The notes below the pieces were generated by a model. That model worked only from the letters and a program-made list of their open reading frames with translations, ran no database searches and was not told the origin of the DNA. The position numbers were made by a program, and so were the translations under genes. This document shows positions 17,210 through 25,075 of a stretch of 64,000 nt of DNA, in pieces. The stretch is from Hyphomicrobiaceae bacterium (GTDB taxonomy: Bacteria > Pseudomonadota > Alphaproteobacteria > Rhizobiales > Methyloligellaceae): contig JACKJS010000001.1 in the NCBI GenBank assembly GCA_020637815.1, positions 1,426,001-1,490,000 on the forward strand, written 5' to 3'. Numbering within the stretch: the stretch's first letter is position 1; each line of letters begins with the position of its first letter.

Positions 17210-18832
17210 CTAGGCCAGCACCTTGGCGATCAGGGCGCGGGTCTCTGGCACTCCGTAAAGCTGCACGAACGAGCCGAAGCGCGGGCCCTGCGATTGGCCC
17301 AAGAGGACTTGGTAGAGCGCCTGGAACCAGGCGCGCAGGGGCTCAAAGCCGTGCTCCTTGCCGACGGCGTAGACCTCGTTCTGAATGTCCTCGGCCAAAA
17401 CATTCTCCGGCAGCGAGGCCAAGCGCGCGTCGAGATCGGCAAACGCGGCACGCTCTTTCTCGGTCGGCGCGCGATACTGCTTCGAAGGCTTCACGAAGTC
17501 GTGGAAGTAACGGATCGCGTATCCGACCAGTTCGTCGAGCAGCGGATGGCCTTCGGGTGTCGCCTCGGGCGCATAGCGCTGAATGAAGCCCCACAACACT
17601 GAACTGTCTTCCGAGTTCGACGCGGAGGCGAGGTTAAGCAGTAGCGCGAAACTGATCGGCAGGTCGCCTACCGGCGGGTGACCCTCGTGGATGTGCCAGA
17701 CCGGATTCATCAGCTTCGCCGCCTGATCCTCTTTCGGATACGCGGCGAGATGACCTGCATATTCGTCGACTGCCTTGGGGATGACGTCGAAATAGAGCCG
17801 CTTCGCCTTTTTTGGGCTCTGATACATGTAGAGAGCCAGGCTCTCCGGCGAGGCATAGGACAACCACTCCTCGATGGTCAGGCCGTTGCCGCGGGACTTG
17901 GAGATCTTCTCGCCGTTCTCGTCGAGGAAGAGCTCGTAGTTGAAGCCTTCAGGCTGTTGGCGTCCCAGGATGCGGCAGATTTGGCCGGACAACCGCACGG
18001 AGTCGATCAGGTCCTTGCCCGCCATCTCGTAGTCGACACCAAGTGCCGCCCAGCGCATGGCCCAGTCCGCCTTCCATTGGAGCTTGCAATGGCCGCGCGT
18101 CACGGAAACCTGCGTCAGCTTTCCCGTGTCCGGGTCCTTGTAGAGAACCGAACCGGCGGCAAGGTCGCGATCGATGATCGGCACTTGCAGCACCTGGCCC
18201 GTTTCCGGGGAGATCGGCAGGAAGGGGCTGTAGGTGGCGCGGCGTTCGGGGCCTAGAGTCGGCAGGATCACGTCGCGAATTGCGTCGTAGTGTTCGAGCA
18301 CCTTGAGCAGGGTCGAATCGAATCGCCCCGAGGTGTAGCACTCGGTCGCCGACAAAAACTCATACGAGAAGCCGAACGTGTCGAGGAACGCTTTCAGCCG
18401 CGCATTGTTGTGCTGGCCGAAGCTCGGATACTTGCCGAACGGGTCCGGCACCTGCGTAAGCGGCTTGCCCAGATGCTGCGACACCATCTCCTTGTTGGGG
18501 ATGTTTTCCGGCACCTTCCGCAAGCCGTCCATGTCGTCGGAGAAGCAGATCAGCCGCGTCGGCACCTTGTCCTCGGTGAGCACGCGGAAGGCATGGCGGA
18601 CCATGGTGGTGCGCGCGACCTCGCCGAAGGTGCCGATATGCGGCAGGCCCGACGGTCCGTATCCGGTTTCGAAAATGATTGGCCCGGTCGGCTGCGGAAT
18701 GCGCTTCAACCGGCTCAAGACTTTTCGCGCTTCCTCGAACGGCCACGCCTTGCTCACATGGGCGTGGGCCAGGACTTCCGAATTGATCTCAATGGGCGCC
18801 GCGTCGCGGCCAGCGTTCGTGGTCTCGGGCAT
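17210..18832 (-). CDS. lysK: Lysyl-tRNA synthetase, class I
   Basis: Charges tRNA-Lys with lysine. It is the class I (archaeal-type) enzyme common in Alphaproteobacteria rather than the class II LysS. In 540 residues one sees the Rossmann-fold HIGH element PSGLPHIGTFGE (HIG at 65-67), a zinc-free central region, and KISKS at 309-313 in ENGEKISKSRGNG. The ATG at 18832 (MPETTNAG) is chosen; the frame is open to 18901. The stop lies close to the AT-rich gap. It appears monocistronic and divergent from the TerB-like gene. Function is near certain. Confidence 0.95.
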   Translation of the reverse strand: MPETTNAGRDAAPIEINSEVLAHAHVSKAWPFEEARKVLSRLKRIPQPTGPIIFETGYGPSGLPHIGTFGEVARTTMVRHAFRVLTEDKVPTRLICFSDDMDGLRKVPENIPNKEMVSQHLGKPLTQVPDPFGKYPSFGQHNNARLKAFLDTFGFSYEFLSATECYTSGRFDSTLLKVLEHYDAIRDVILPTLGPERRATYSPFLPISPETGQVLQVPIIDRDLAAGSVLYKDPDTGKLTQVSVTRGHCKLQWKADWAMRWAALGVDYEMAGKDLIDSVRLSGQICRILGRQQPEGFNYELFLDENGEKISKSRGNGLTIEEWLSYASPESLALYMYQSPKKAKRLYFDVIPKAVDEYAGHLAAYPKEDQAAKLMNPVWHIHEGHPPVGDLPISFALLLNLASASNSEDSSVLWGFIQRYAPEATPEGHPLLDELVGYAIRYFHDFVKPSKQYRAPTEKERAAFADLDARLASLPENVLAEDIQNEVYAVGKEHGFEPLRAWFQALYQVLLGQSQGPRFGSFVQLYGVPETRALIAKVLA

Positions 18833-19031
18833 GACAAATTGTATGAGCTGAAGAAGCGGATACCGGCGCGGATGTAGTCTTGCGCCATTCTGGGGCAACA
18901 AATTTCACAGATTCTTATCCGGCGCCAGTGTTTCCCGCTATTTCTTGCCGAACGGGCGCTTGCCGGGCCCGTCTCAATTTCATACCGTCGCGCCCGTTTG
19001 GAGCCTTGCGGACAGAGAGGGTTGAGAGCCG

Positions 19032-19445
19032 ATGACAAAGTCCTTGGACCATCACGAAGCGCTGATCTACACGATGGTCACAACCTCGGCGGTCGACCGG
19101 ACCATGTCCGGCGCGGAACTGGCGCGCATCGGGGAGATCGTTTCTCACCTGCCGATCTTCGCGGACTACAACGCCGATGGCCTTGTGGACGCCTCTCAAG
19201 CCTGCGGCGAGCTTCTCGGAAGCGAGAGCGGGCTCGATCTCGTCCTCGAACTGATCCGTAGCGGACTTCCCGTGCGCCTGCGCGAGACGGCCTACGCTCT
19301 GGCCCTTGAGATCGCGGCGGCGGATCTCGATGTGCGCCCAGAGGAAACCCGTTTTCTGGAACTTCTGGCGGAGGCGCTCGAGATCGACATGCTCACCAAG
19401 TCGGCGATCGAGCGCGGCATCCGCGCCCGCAACAAGGTCCTCTAG
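19032..19445 (+). CDS. TerB-like (tellurite resistance) family protein, 137 aa
   Basis: An all-helical acidic protein with LIYTMVTTSAVDRTMSGAEL near the start and ETAYALALEIAAADLDVRPEE later, matching the two-repeat TerB fold in which conserved acidic residues bind metal. The role is unknown in most bacteria; tellurite resistance is not implied. There is also a short acidic loop YNADGLVD. It starts with ATG at 19032 and is convergent with the large secreted protein gene at 19506. No ter operon is nearby. Confidence 0.75.
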   Translation: MTKSLDHHEALIYTMVTTSAVDRTMSGAELARIGEIVSHLPIFADYNADGLVDASQACGELLGSESGLDLVLELIRSGLPVRLRETAYALALEIAAADLDVRPEETRFLELLAEALEIDMLTKSAIERGIRARNKVL

Positions 19446-19505
19446 GCTCCGGCCGCTCCGCGGCAAGCTGGTGCGCCACGGCTCCGCCTCATCCATGCAC
19501 GATGC

Positions 19506-20909
19506 CTAGCGCGCAAGTTTGCCCGCCCCGGAATAGAGCGCACCGCCGATCACGCAAGGCACGGCGATCTGCGCTTGTCCGAGCGCGGACGCGGCCATGC
19601 AGCCCGTCGCGATCGCGATAGAGCCCGCCGTCCAGCCCTTGGACATGCCCGCATCGGCCGTGAATTGTTGCCGCTCGGCGTCTTCGATGGCGCCGTATTG
19701 CTCTTTGCGGATCTTCTCGGCCTCGAACAGCTCCGCCGCCTCGATGACGTCCTTCAGCGGCTCGGCGATCTCCTCCGGCTGGTTCTTGAGCTCAGCCTGA
19801 TAGAGACGGATTAATTCGCGATCGCGCTCCGCGTAGGAGGCAAGCGTCCATTTGGCGGTGCCGCCGGTCGTGACTTTCTCGACATTGTTGGCGTCCGCGC
19901 CCCAGCCCGAGGCGAGCTTTCCGAAGAACCCTTTCTTCTGCGCGCCCTTCGACCATTGCAGCGCCTGCATGATGCGCACGACAGGCTCATGCTGACCGGA
20001 GGCCACGTAGTAGCCCCAAAGGGCATAGACGGCCTTCGCGCCCTCGGTATCCAACGCCATGGCCTGCAATGTCGGCCGGCGTCCATCGAGCATATCGTCG
20101 ATCAGCGGCTTGCGCAGCGGCATCTTCGCCGCGCTCTTCACCAGCAAGTCCTGCCAATCGGGCCGTCCGGAATAGGCGATGGCGCGGACGATGACTTCCT
20201 GCTCTTTCGGGGGCATGGGGAACATTTTCGGGATCAGCCCCGGTCCGTCCTTGGGATTGGTTCCCAGCACGCCGGCGATAAAGCCGATGCAGAACCAGCG
20301 CTGTTCCTCGTCCGTAAACAGACGGTGGTCGCGCATTGCGTGGACTGCGGCGGGAACCTTCCAATATTGCGGCTGGTCGCGATAATTCGACACCCAGTCA
20401 AGTAGCCGTTCGGCGGACGCGAACTCCGGAATGGCCGTGCTCGCCGAGACCTGTCCGGAATAATCGGGCATGCCGATCTGGGAGGCTTCCAGGCTCGCCG
20501 GCGGCGCGCTGCCCGAGGGAGCTGGCTCCTGCAAGGGGGCCGCCTGAGGCGTGAACGCGGGCCGGTCGTAATGCGTCTCGGACTGTCTCTGATAGGGCGG
20601 CGCAGGTTCTGTCCCTGCGGGCGTGGCCTTCGGGGCAGGCTCCGCAGCGGATAACGGCGCAGTCTGCCGCGCCGGGACCGCAACGGGCTGAATCGCTTGC
20701 GGTTGCGCGCGCGCGAGGTCGGGTGTCGCGGCATTCTCCGGCAGTGAAGGCGCGCTCTTTTGCTGTGCAGGTGCGCTCTTGTAGAAAGCGCTGCTGTTGG
20801 ACCCCGTTCCGCCTTCCGCGGCGAGCGCATCGGACGATTGCGCGGCGCACGGCCCGGCGCCGCAAAAGGCGCCGATCGCGCCAAGCGCTAGGATCGAGAC
20901 GGTACGCAT
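19506..20909 (-). CDS. Secreted protein of unknown function with Pro/Ala-rich region (467 aa)
   Basis: The ATG at 20909 opens a signal peptide (MRTVSILALGAIGAFCGAG, cleavage near CAAQ). Residues about 25-160 are a low-complexity Ala/Pro/Gln region typical of an exposed linker. The C-terminal 300 residues are globular, largely helical, with ERLLDWVSNYRDQPQYWKVP, GFIAGVLGTNP and YALWGYYVASG, and end with a Gly/Ala-rich hydrophobic segment (AALGQAQIAVPCVIGGALYSGAG). I do not recognise a family. The repeated short helices resemble a solenoid. A periplasmic role is likely; the last hydrophobic stretch may associate with membrane. Confidence 0.65.
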   Translation of the reverse strand: MRTVSILALGAIGAFCGAGPCAAQSSDALAAEGGTGSNSSAFYKSAPAQQKSAPSLPENAATPDLARAQPQAIQPVAVPARQTAPLSAAEPAPKATPAGTEPAPPYQRQSETHYDRPAFTPQAAPLQEPAPSGSAPPASLEASQIGMPDYSGQVSASTAIPEFASAERLLDWVSNYRDQPQYWKVPAAVHAMRDHRLFTDEEQRWFCIGFIAGVLGTNPKDGPGLIPKMFPMPPKEQEVIVRAIAYSGRPDWQDLLVKSAAKMPLRKPLIDDMLDGRRPTLQAMALDTEGAKAVYALWGYYVASGQHEPVVRIMQALQWSKGAQKKGFFGKLASGWGADANNVEKVTTGGTAKWTLASYAERDRELIRLYQAELKNQPEEIAEPLKDVIEAAELFEAEKIRKEQYGAIEDAERQQFTADAGMSKGWTAGSIAIATGCMAASALGQAQIAVPCVIGGALYSGAGKLAR

Positions 20910-21288
20910 CTCATCAGCTTCCTCCCCCAGACCCCAGAGTGCTGACGAATCGGAACCGATGGTTAACGCCAGAGCAGCGCACCCGTTCCGGAAAATGAGG
21001 ATTTTCAAGCGTTTCGTGGCGATTTGAAGGCCGGCGCATTAACCATAACAAACGGCTATCGCGCCTGCTTTTGGCGGCGCAGCATGCCGTCCCGCCCATT
21101 GAAGTCCGGCCGCCCTCGCCGCTGGCTTGGCAGGAGGACGGCCGGGGCCTCGCACTTCACGCCGCTAGGGAGCAATCTCGTTCGCGCGAGGACACCGTAG
21201 GACTCATTTTGCGTGTCCAGCCTCGCCGGACAATCCGCTTGCAAGAAGGATGCTCCTTCTCCTAGCATTATTCCAATCGATAGGGTCG
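20910..21288. other. 379 bp intergenic region with two CtrA-type half sites and a dyad before the LysR gene
   Basis: This divergent region holds two perfect 8-mers of the CtrA half-site TTAACCAT: 20959-20966 (minus strand) and 21039-21046 (plus strand). Near its right end is a perfect inverted repeat AGAAGGA-tgc-TCCTTCT (21244-21260), 28 bp before the LysR start. No gene is supported inside: short open frames show no ribosome-binding site or family resemblance. Confidence 0.5.
21244..21260. repeat. Inverted repeat AGAAGGA-N3-TCCTTCT upstream of the LysR regulator gene
   Basis: Perfect 7 bp arms with a 3 bp centre, 28 bp before the chosen ATG. It could be a regulator-binding site or a leader hairpin. 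It lacks the T-N11-A core typical of LysR operators. Confidence 0.4.
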
Positions 21289-22224
21289 ATGATGGAAATC
21301 GATCATACTAATCTCAGCCGCTTGGACTTGAACCTGCTCGTCGCCTTCGACGCGCTCCTGTCGGAACGCAACGTTACGAAAGCCGCGAGCCGGGTCGGGC
21401 TCGGCCAATCGGCCATGAGCCACAATCTGGCGCGCCTTCGCCGACTCTTCGGCGACGAGCTCTTCACACGCGGCGCGGACGGAATGAGGCCCACGCCGCG
21501 CGCACTGGCGCTGGCGCAGCCTGTCCAAGAGGCGCTGCGGAAAGTTCAGTCGGCCGTTTTGCAGGGCGGCGCCTTCAATCCCGCTACCGCAAACCGCGTG
21601 TTCCGGATCGGTCTCGCCGACTCGATCGAAGTGGCGATTATCCCCGCGCTCGTCGAGCGGCTGCAAACGCTCGCGCCTGGCGTTTCGCTCAGGCTGAGGC
21701 CGGCAAATCGCGGCGATATCTTGCAGGAACTCGATTCGGGGCAGCTCGACCTTGGGATCGGCGTATTCGAGCACGGCCAGATCTACCACTTCCGGCGTCA
21801 GCTCTATACCGATCACTTTCTTTGCCTGTTCAGCCCCGAGCAGCTCCGTCTGTCGCCGCCGCTAACACTGGAACAATACCTCGCCTTCCCGCACATCCTG
21901 ACGAGCCTCACGGACGATACGCGCGGCGTCGTGGACGAGGCGCTGGCGAAGCGGAAATTGCGGCGAAAGGTCGTAATGACCACACCGGGATTCCTCGCGG
22001 TTCCGTTCGTGGTGCGCCGCTCGCGCGTGATGATTACGATGCCGTCGCGGCTCGCGCATTATTTCGCGGATGCCTTTTCCCTCGCCACCAGTCCCGTCCC
22101 GATCAAACTGCCGCGCTTCACCATCTCGCTGCTTTGGCATGGCAGCTTCAACCAGGACCTGAGCCATCTGTGGCTGCGTCAGACCATCGCCTCGCTGGTC
22201 TCGGAAGACAGTCTCGAACTCTGA
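21289..22224 (+). CDS. LysR family transcriptional regulator (NodD/SyrM-like subgroup)
   Basis: A 311-residue regulator. The N-terminal winged HTH reads LDLNLLVAFDALLSERNVTKAASRVGLGQSAMSHNLARLRRLF; the start MMEIDHTNLSRLDLNLL and the absence of the usual Q-S-A-V-S variant place it in the NodD/PcpR-like subgroup. The rest is the periplasmic-binding-like effector domain. The effector is unknown. ATG at 21289 is preceded by TAGGG; the ATG at 21292 is an alternative. No target operon is evident: the neighbouring HdeD gene is 160 bp downstream and could be regulated. Confidence 0.85.
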   Translation: MMEIDHTNLSRLDLNLLVAFDALLSERNVTKAASRVGLGQSAMSHNLARLRRLFGDELFTRGADGMRPTPRALALAQPVQEALRKVQSAVLQGGAFNPATANRVFRIGLADSIEVAIIPALVERLQTLAPGVSLRLRPANRGDILQELDSGQLDLGIGVFEHGQIYHFRRQLYTDHFLCLFSPEQLRLSPPLTLEQYLAFPHILTSLTDDTRGVVDEALAKRKLRRKVVMTTPGFLAVPFVVRRSRVMITMPSRLAHYFADAFSLATSPVPIKLPRFTISLLWHGSFNQDLSHLWLRQTIASLVSEDSLEL

Positions 22225-22384
22225 CTGCGCCGCCGACCCGCGTGCCCTTGACGCATGGACTCAGCCGCAACTCCCAAACCCGCAACATCGGCGTTATAGT
22301 CCGGCCGCACGATCCAGCCGCGCGCCGTCGTTCAGGCCAACCGCGTGTGGGCATCGCATCACTCGAACGCCGGAGGGGGCTGAC

Positions 22385-22996
22385 ATGGCTGAAAGCACCA
22401 ACGTAGCGGAACGCTTGGAACACCAAGAGGCGCTCAGCGAAGTCTTGGCCGATCATTGGTGGGCCGTTGCCTTGCGCGGCCTCATCGCGATCATCTTCGG
22501 TCTGATCTGCATCTTCGTCGCTCCCGCCGCAATCCTTGCGGCCATCCTCTTCTTCTCCGCCTACATGCTTGTCGACGGCGCGCTCGCCATCGCCTCGGGG
22601 GTCAAAGCGGCGCGCAATGGAAAACGCTGGGGTCTTCTGATCCTCGAAGGCCTCGTGGACATTGCGGCCGGCGTCATCGCCTTCCTGTGGCCGGGCCTGA
22701 CCGCCATCGCGCTGGTTCTCCTTATCGGCATCTGGGCGATCATTTCCGGAGCCATCCTGAGCTACGCCGCGTTCGCCTTGAAGCTCGATCACGGACGCTG
22801 GTGGCTGGTGCTTGCGGGCGTGGCCTCCCTCATCTTCGGCATTCTGCTGCTCGTCTCACCCGTGGTGGGCGCGGTGGTCCTAACCTGGTGGGTCGGCGCC
22901 TATGCCATTGCCTTCGGCGTCTTGCTGATCATCCTCGGTTTCAAGCTTCGCGGCAAAAAGGGCGGGCACGGGACGCCGGCGAGCACGCCCGCCTAG
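22385..22996 (+). CDS. HdeD family (DUF308) membrane protein
   Basis: 203 residues with six transmembrane helices arranged as three similar hairpins, each with a G-x-x-x-x-F/L-W-P-like turn (for example IFVAPAAILAAILFF and AFLWPGLTAIALVLL). HdeD proteins are linked to acid or general stress resistance in Enterobacteria; the mechanism is unknown. A soluble 25-residue N-terminus precedes HWWAVALRGLIAIIFG, the family entry motif. The Lys/Arg-rich end faces the cytoplasm. It appears monocistronic. Confidence 0.85.
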   Translation: MAESTNVAERLEHQEALSEVLADHWWAVALRGLIAIIFGLICIFVAPAAILAAILFFSAYMLVDGALAIASGVKAARNGKRWGLLILEGLVDIAAGVIAFLWPGLTAIALVLLIGIWAIISGAILSYAAFALKLDHGRWWLVLAGVASLIFGILLLVSPVVGAVVLTWWVGAYAIAFGVLLIILGFKLRGKKGGHGTPASTPA

Positions 22997-23109
22997 CCCC
23001 GGAAGCAGGAGCGCCGCTAGCGCCGCTCGTGCCTCCACATTGCCGTGTCGCGGCGTTTTGATCGCTTGCTCCATTGGTTTGGCTAGCCGCACGCTGCACA
23101 CTGCCTGCC

Positions 23110-23979
23110 ATGCGAGACCCGTTCACATTCGACGACACGACAATCCGGCTCGGCGTATTCGCTGGTCTGTTCCTCGTGTTTGCCCTGGCCGAATTTCTTC
23201 TGCCCAGGCGGCGGCTGATCGCCTCGAAGGGCTGGCGCTGGTTTACCAATCTCGGCATCAGCGCGACGGCCAGCCTTCTCTTGCGGCTCATGGCGGCGCT
23301 CGCCGTACCGCTGACTGCGGTCGCGGCCGCCTACTCTGCTCAGCAAGCGGGAGTTGGCCTACTGAACACCGTCGATTGGCCCGAGTGGATCAAGGTCGTG
23401 GTCGCCCTTGCGGTGCTCGATCTTGCGATCTGGGCGCAGCACCTCGCATCTCACAAAATCCCTATCCTCTGGCGGCTCCACAAGGTGCATCACGCCGACC
23501 GCGATATCGATGTGACGACCGCGGTCCGTTTCCACCCGATCGAGATCGGCCTCTCGATGCTGTGGAAGATGGCGGTGGTGATCCCGCTCGGCGCACCGCC
23601 GCTCTCGGTCTTCCTATTCGAGGTGATCCTCAACGGCTGCGCGATGTTCAACCACGCCAATCTCAACCTGCCGCAACCCTTGGACCGAGTATTGCGCCTC
23701 GTTATCGTGACGCCGGACATGCATCGGGTGCACCATTCGGTCTACCGGCGCGAGCACGACTCCAACTACGGCTTCAACCTGTCCATCTGGGACCGGCTGT
23801 TCCGCACCTACAATGCTCAGCCTAGGGACGGCCATTTAGGCATGCGCATCGGGCTTTTTCCCTATCAGGACGAGGCGCCGGCGCATCTGGGGTGGAGCCT
23901 CTGGCTTCCGTTCGCACGCGAAACGCGAGATGGGCGCCATTCGCCAGAGGAAAGACCTCCGGACGCCCCGGGCGCTTGA
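23110..23979 (+). CDS. Sterol desaturase / fatty acid hydroxylase family protein
   Basis: A 289-residue integral membrane di-iron enzyme. Histidine clusters are present in order: QHLASH, HKVHHADRD, NHANLN, and HRVHHSVYRREHD, the eight-histidine pattern of the FA_hydroxylase superfamily. It would hydroxylate or desaturate a lipid (fatty acid, carotenoid or hopanoid-type); the substrate is unknown. The ATG at 23110 starts MRDPFTFDDTTIRLG, and the first helix follows. The stop is 11 bp from the convergent binding-protein gene. Confidence 0.85.
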   Translation: MRDPFTFDDTTIRLGVFAGLFLVFALAEFLLPRRRLIASKGWRWFTNLGISATASLLLRLMAALAVPLTAVAAAYSAQQAGVGLLNTVDWPEWIKVVVALAVLDLAIWAQHLASHKIPILWRLHKVHHADRDIDVTTAVRFHPIEIGLSMLWKMAVVIPLGAPPLSVFLFEVILNGCAMFNHANLNLPQPLDRVLRLVIVTPDMHRVHHSVYRREHDSNYGFNLSIWDRLFRTYNAQPRDGHLGMRIGLFPYQDEAPAHLGWSLWLPFARETRDGRHSPEERPPDAPGA

Positions 23980-23990
23980 ACAATTCCCGG

Positions 23991-24866
23991 CTAGAAGAAA
24001 TTCATCGGGAAGTAGCGCAGGAACAGTTCCTCGTAAATTCCGCGGGCGTGCACCTGCTCGAGCGCATAGTTGAGAACCTGGGTGAGATGCCGGTTCCCCT
24101 TCTTCACGGCGATGCCGACGCCTTCGCCAAAGAATCGCGAATCCAAATACGGGCCACCCCGGAACTCGCAGCACTGCTCGCTGTCGACGCCGTTGAACCA
24201 AAAGGTCAGCGACACGCCATCGGCAAAGACGAGGTCGATCGCGCCCTCCTTGAGAGCTTTCTGCGCCGCTTCGCTCGACTCGAAGGCCGCAATCGCCGCA
24301 TCGGGAAAGAACGTCTTGAGATAGGCTTCGTGGCCGCTGTTTTTGGCAACCCCGACCTTGAGCCCCTTGATGGTCTCGGGGCGGATATCGGTGATCTCGC
24401 TCTCTTTGCGCGCGGCGAAGCGGGCGGGCGTCGCATAGTACCGCAATGTGAAGTCCGCCGACTTCAAGGCCTCCGCCGTGATGCGGATCGAGGCGATGGC
24501 GGCATCGGCTTCGCCACTGTCGAGCGCCGGGATTAGGCTGCTCCAGTTCGTCGCATCGATCTGGCACTCGACCTCGAGCACGTCGCAAATGGCTTGGGCC
24601 AAGTCGACATTGAAGCCGGTCAACGCTCCGACCTCATCGTAATAGTGAAAGGGCGGATAGTCGGAATCGGTGATGAAGCGGATCTTCTTGATGCCCTTCA
24701 TGTCGGGCTTCGAACGATAGGCCCCTCCCTGCCAGGCATCTGGGACGATGGGCTTGGCCTTGGCCGCGGGCGCCTGCGCGCGCGCCGGAAGTGCCGCCGA
24801 ACAAGCAATCGCAAAAACCAGACTCAGAAGACCGAGGCCAATCGGCGCCGCCAATCGTCTCATCAT
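23991..24866 (-). CDS. Periplasmic solute-binding protein, family 3 (amino-acid type)
   Basis: 291 residues with a signal peptide (MMRRLAAPIGLGLLSLVFAIACSAALPARAQ split as positive start, hydrophobic core, cleavage after ARA). The mature protein has the SBP_bac_3 landmarks IRFITDSDYPPFHYYDEVG, LTGFNVDLAQAICD, ALDSGEADAAIASIRIT and LKVGVAKNSGHEAYL. No ABC permease or ATPase is adjacent, so it is an orphan receptor or works with a distant transporter. It also has CCEF and two cysteines in EVECQID that might form disulfides. It is divergent from the glycosyltransferase gene. Confidence 0.85.
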   Translation of the reverse strand: MMRRLAAPIGLGLLSLVFAIACSAALPARAQAPAAKAKPIVPDAWQGGAYRSKPDMKGIKKIRFITDSDYPPFHYYDEVGALTGFNVDLAQAICDVLEVECQIDATNWSSLIPALDSGEADAAIASIRITAEALKSADFTLRYYATPARFAARKESEITDIRPETIKGLKVGVAKNSGHEAYLKTFFPDAAIAAFESSEAAQKALKEGAIDLVFADGVSLTFWFNGVDSEQCCEFRGGPYLDSRFFGEGVGIAVKKGNRHLTQVLNYALEQVHARGIYEELFLRYFPMNFF

Positions 24867-24983
24867 TTGAAGATCACCACACCTCTTTCGGTGACGACGT
24901 CTTAGCGCGGCTTGGTGGGCTTCGCCAGAGGCGTATGTCTCTTTATGGTTGTGCACATAGCGTCCGCAATTAAAAGCTGCAAT

Positions 24984-24999
24984 CGTCTGAATGCAGACG
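24984..24999. repeat. Short inverted repeat CGTCTG-N4-CAGACG in a divergent promoter region
   Basis: Perfect 6 bp arms in the 209 bp space between the minus-strand binding protein and the plus-strand glycosyltransferase. It is a possible operator; nothing else supports it. Confidence 0.3.
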
Positions 25000-25075
25000 T
25001 TTCACGGCAGTCGGACATTGCCTCTCGCGAAAATTAGGGAAAAATACCAGCGGGTGTGCGTTTTGGGGAATACCC

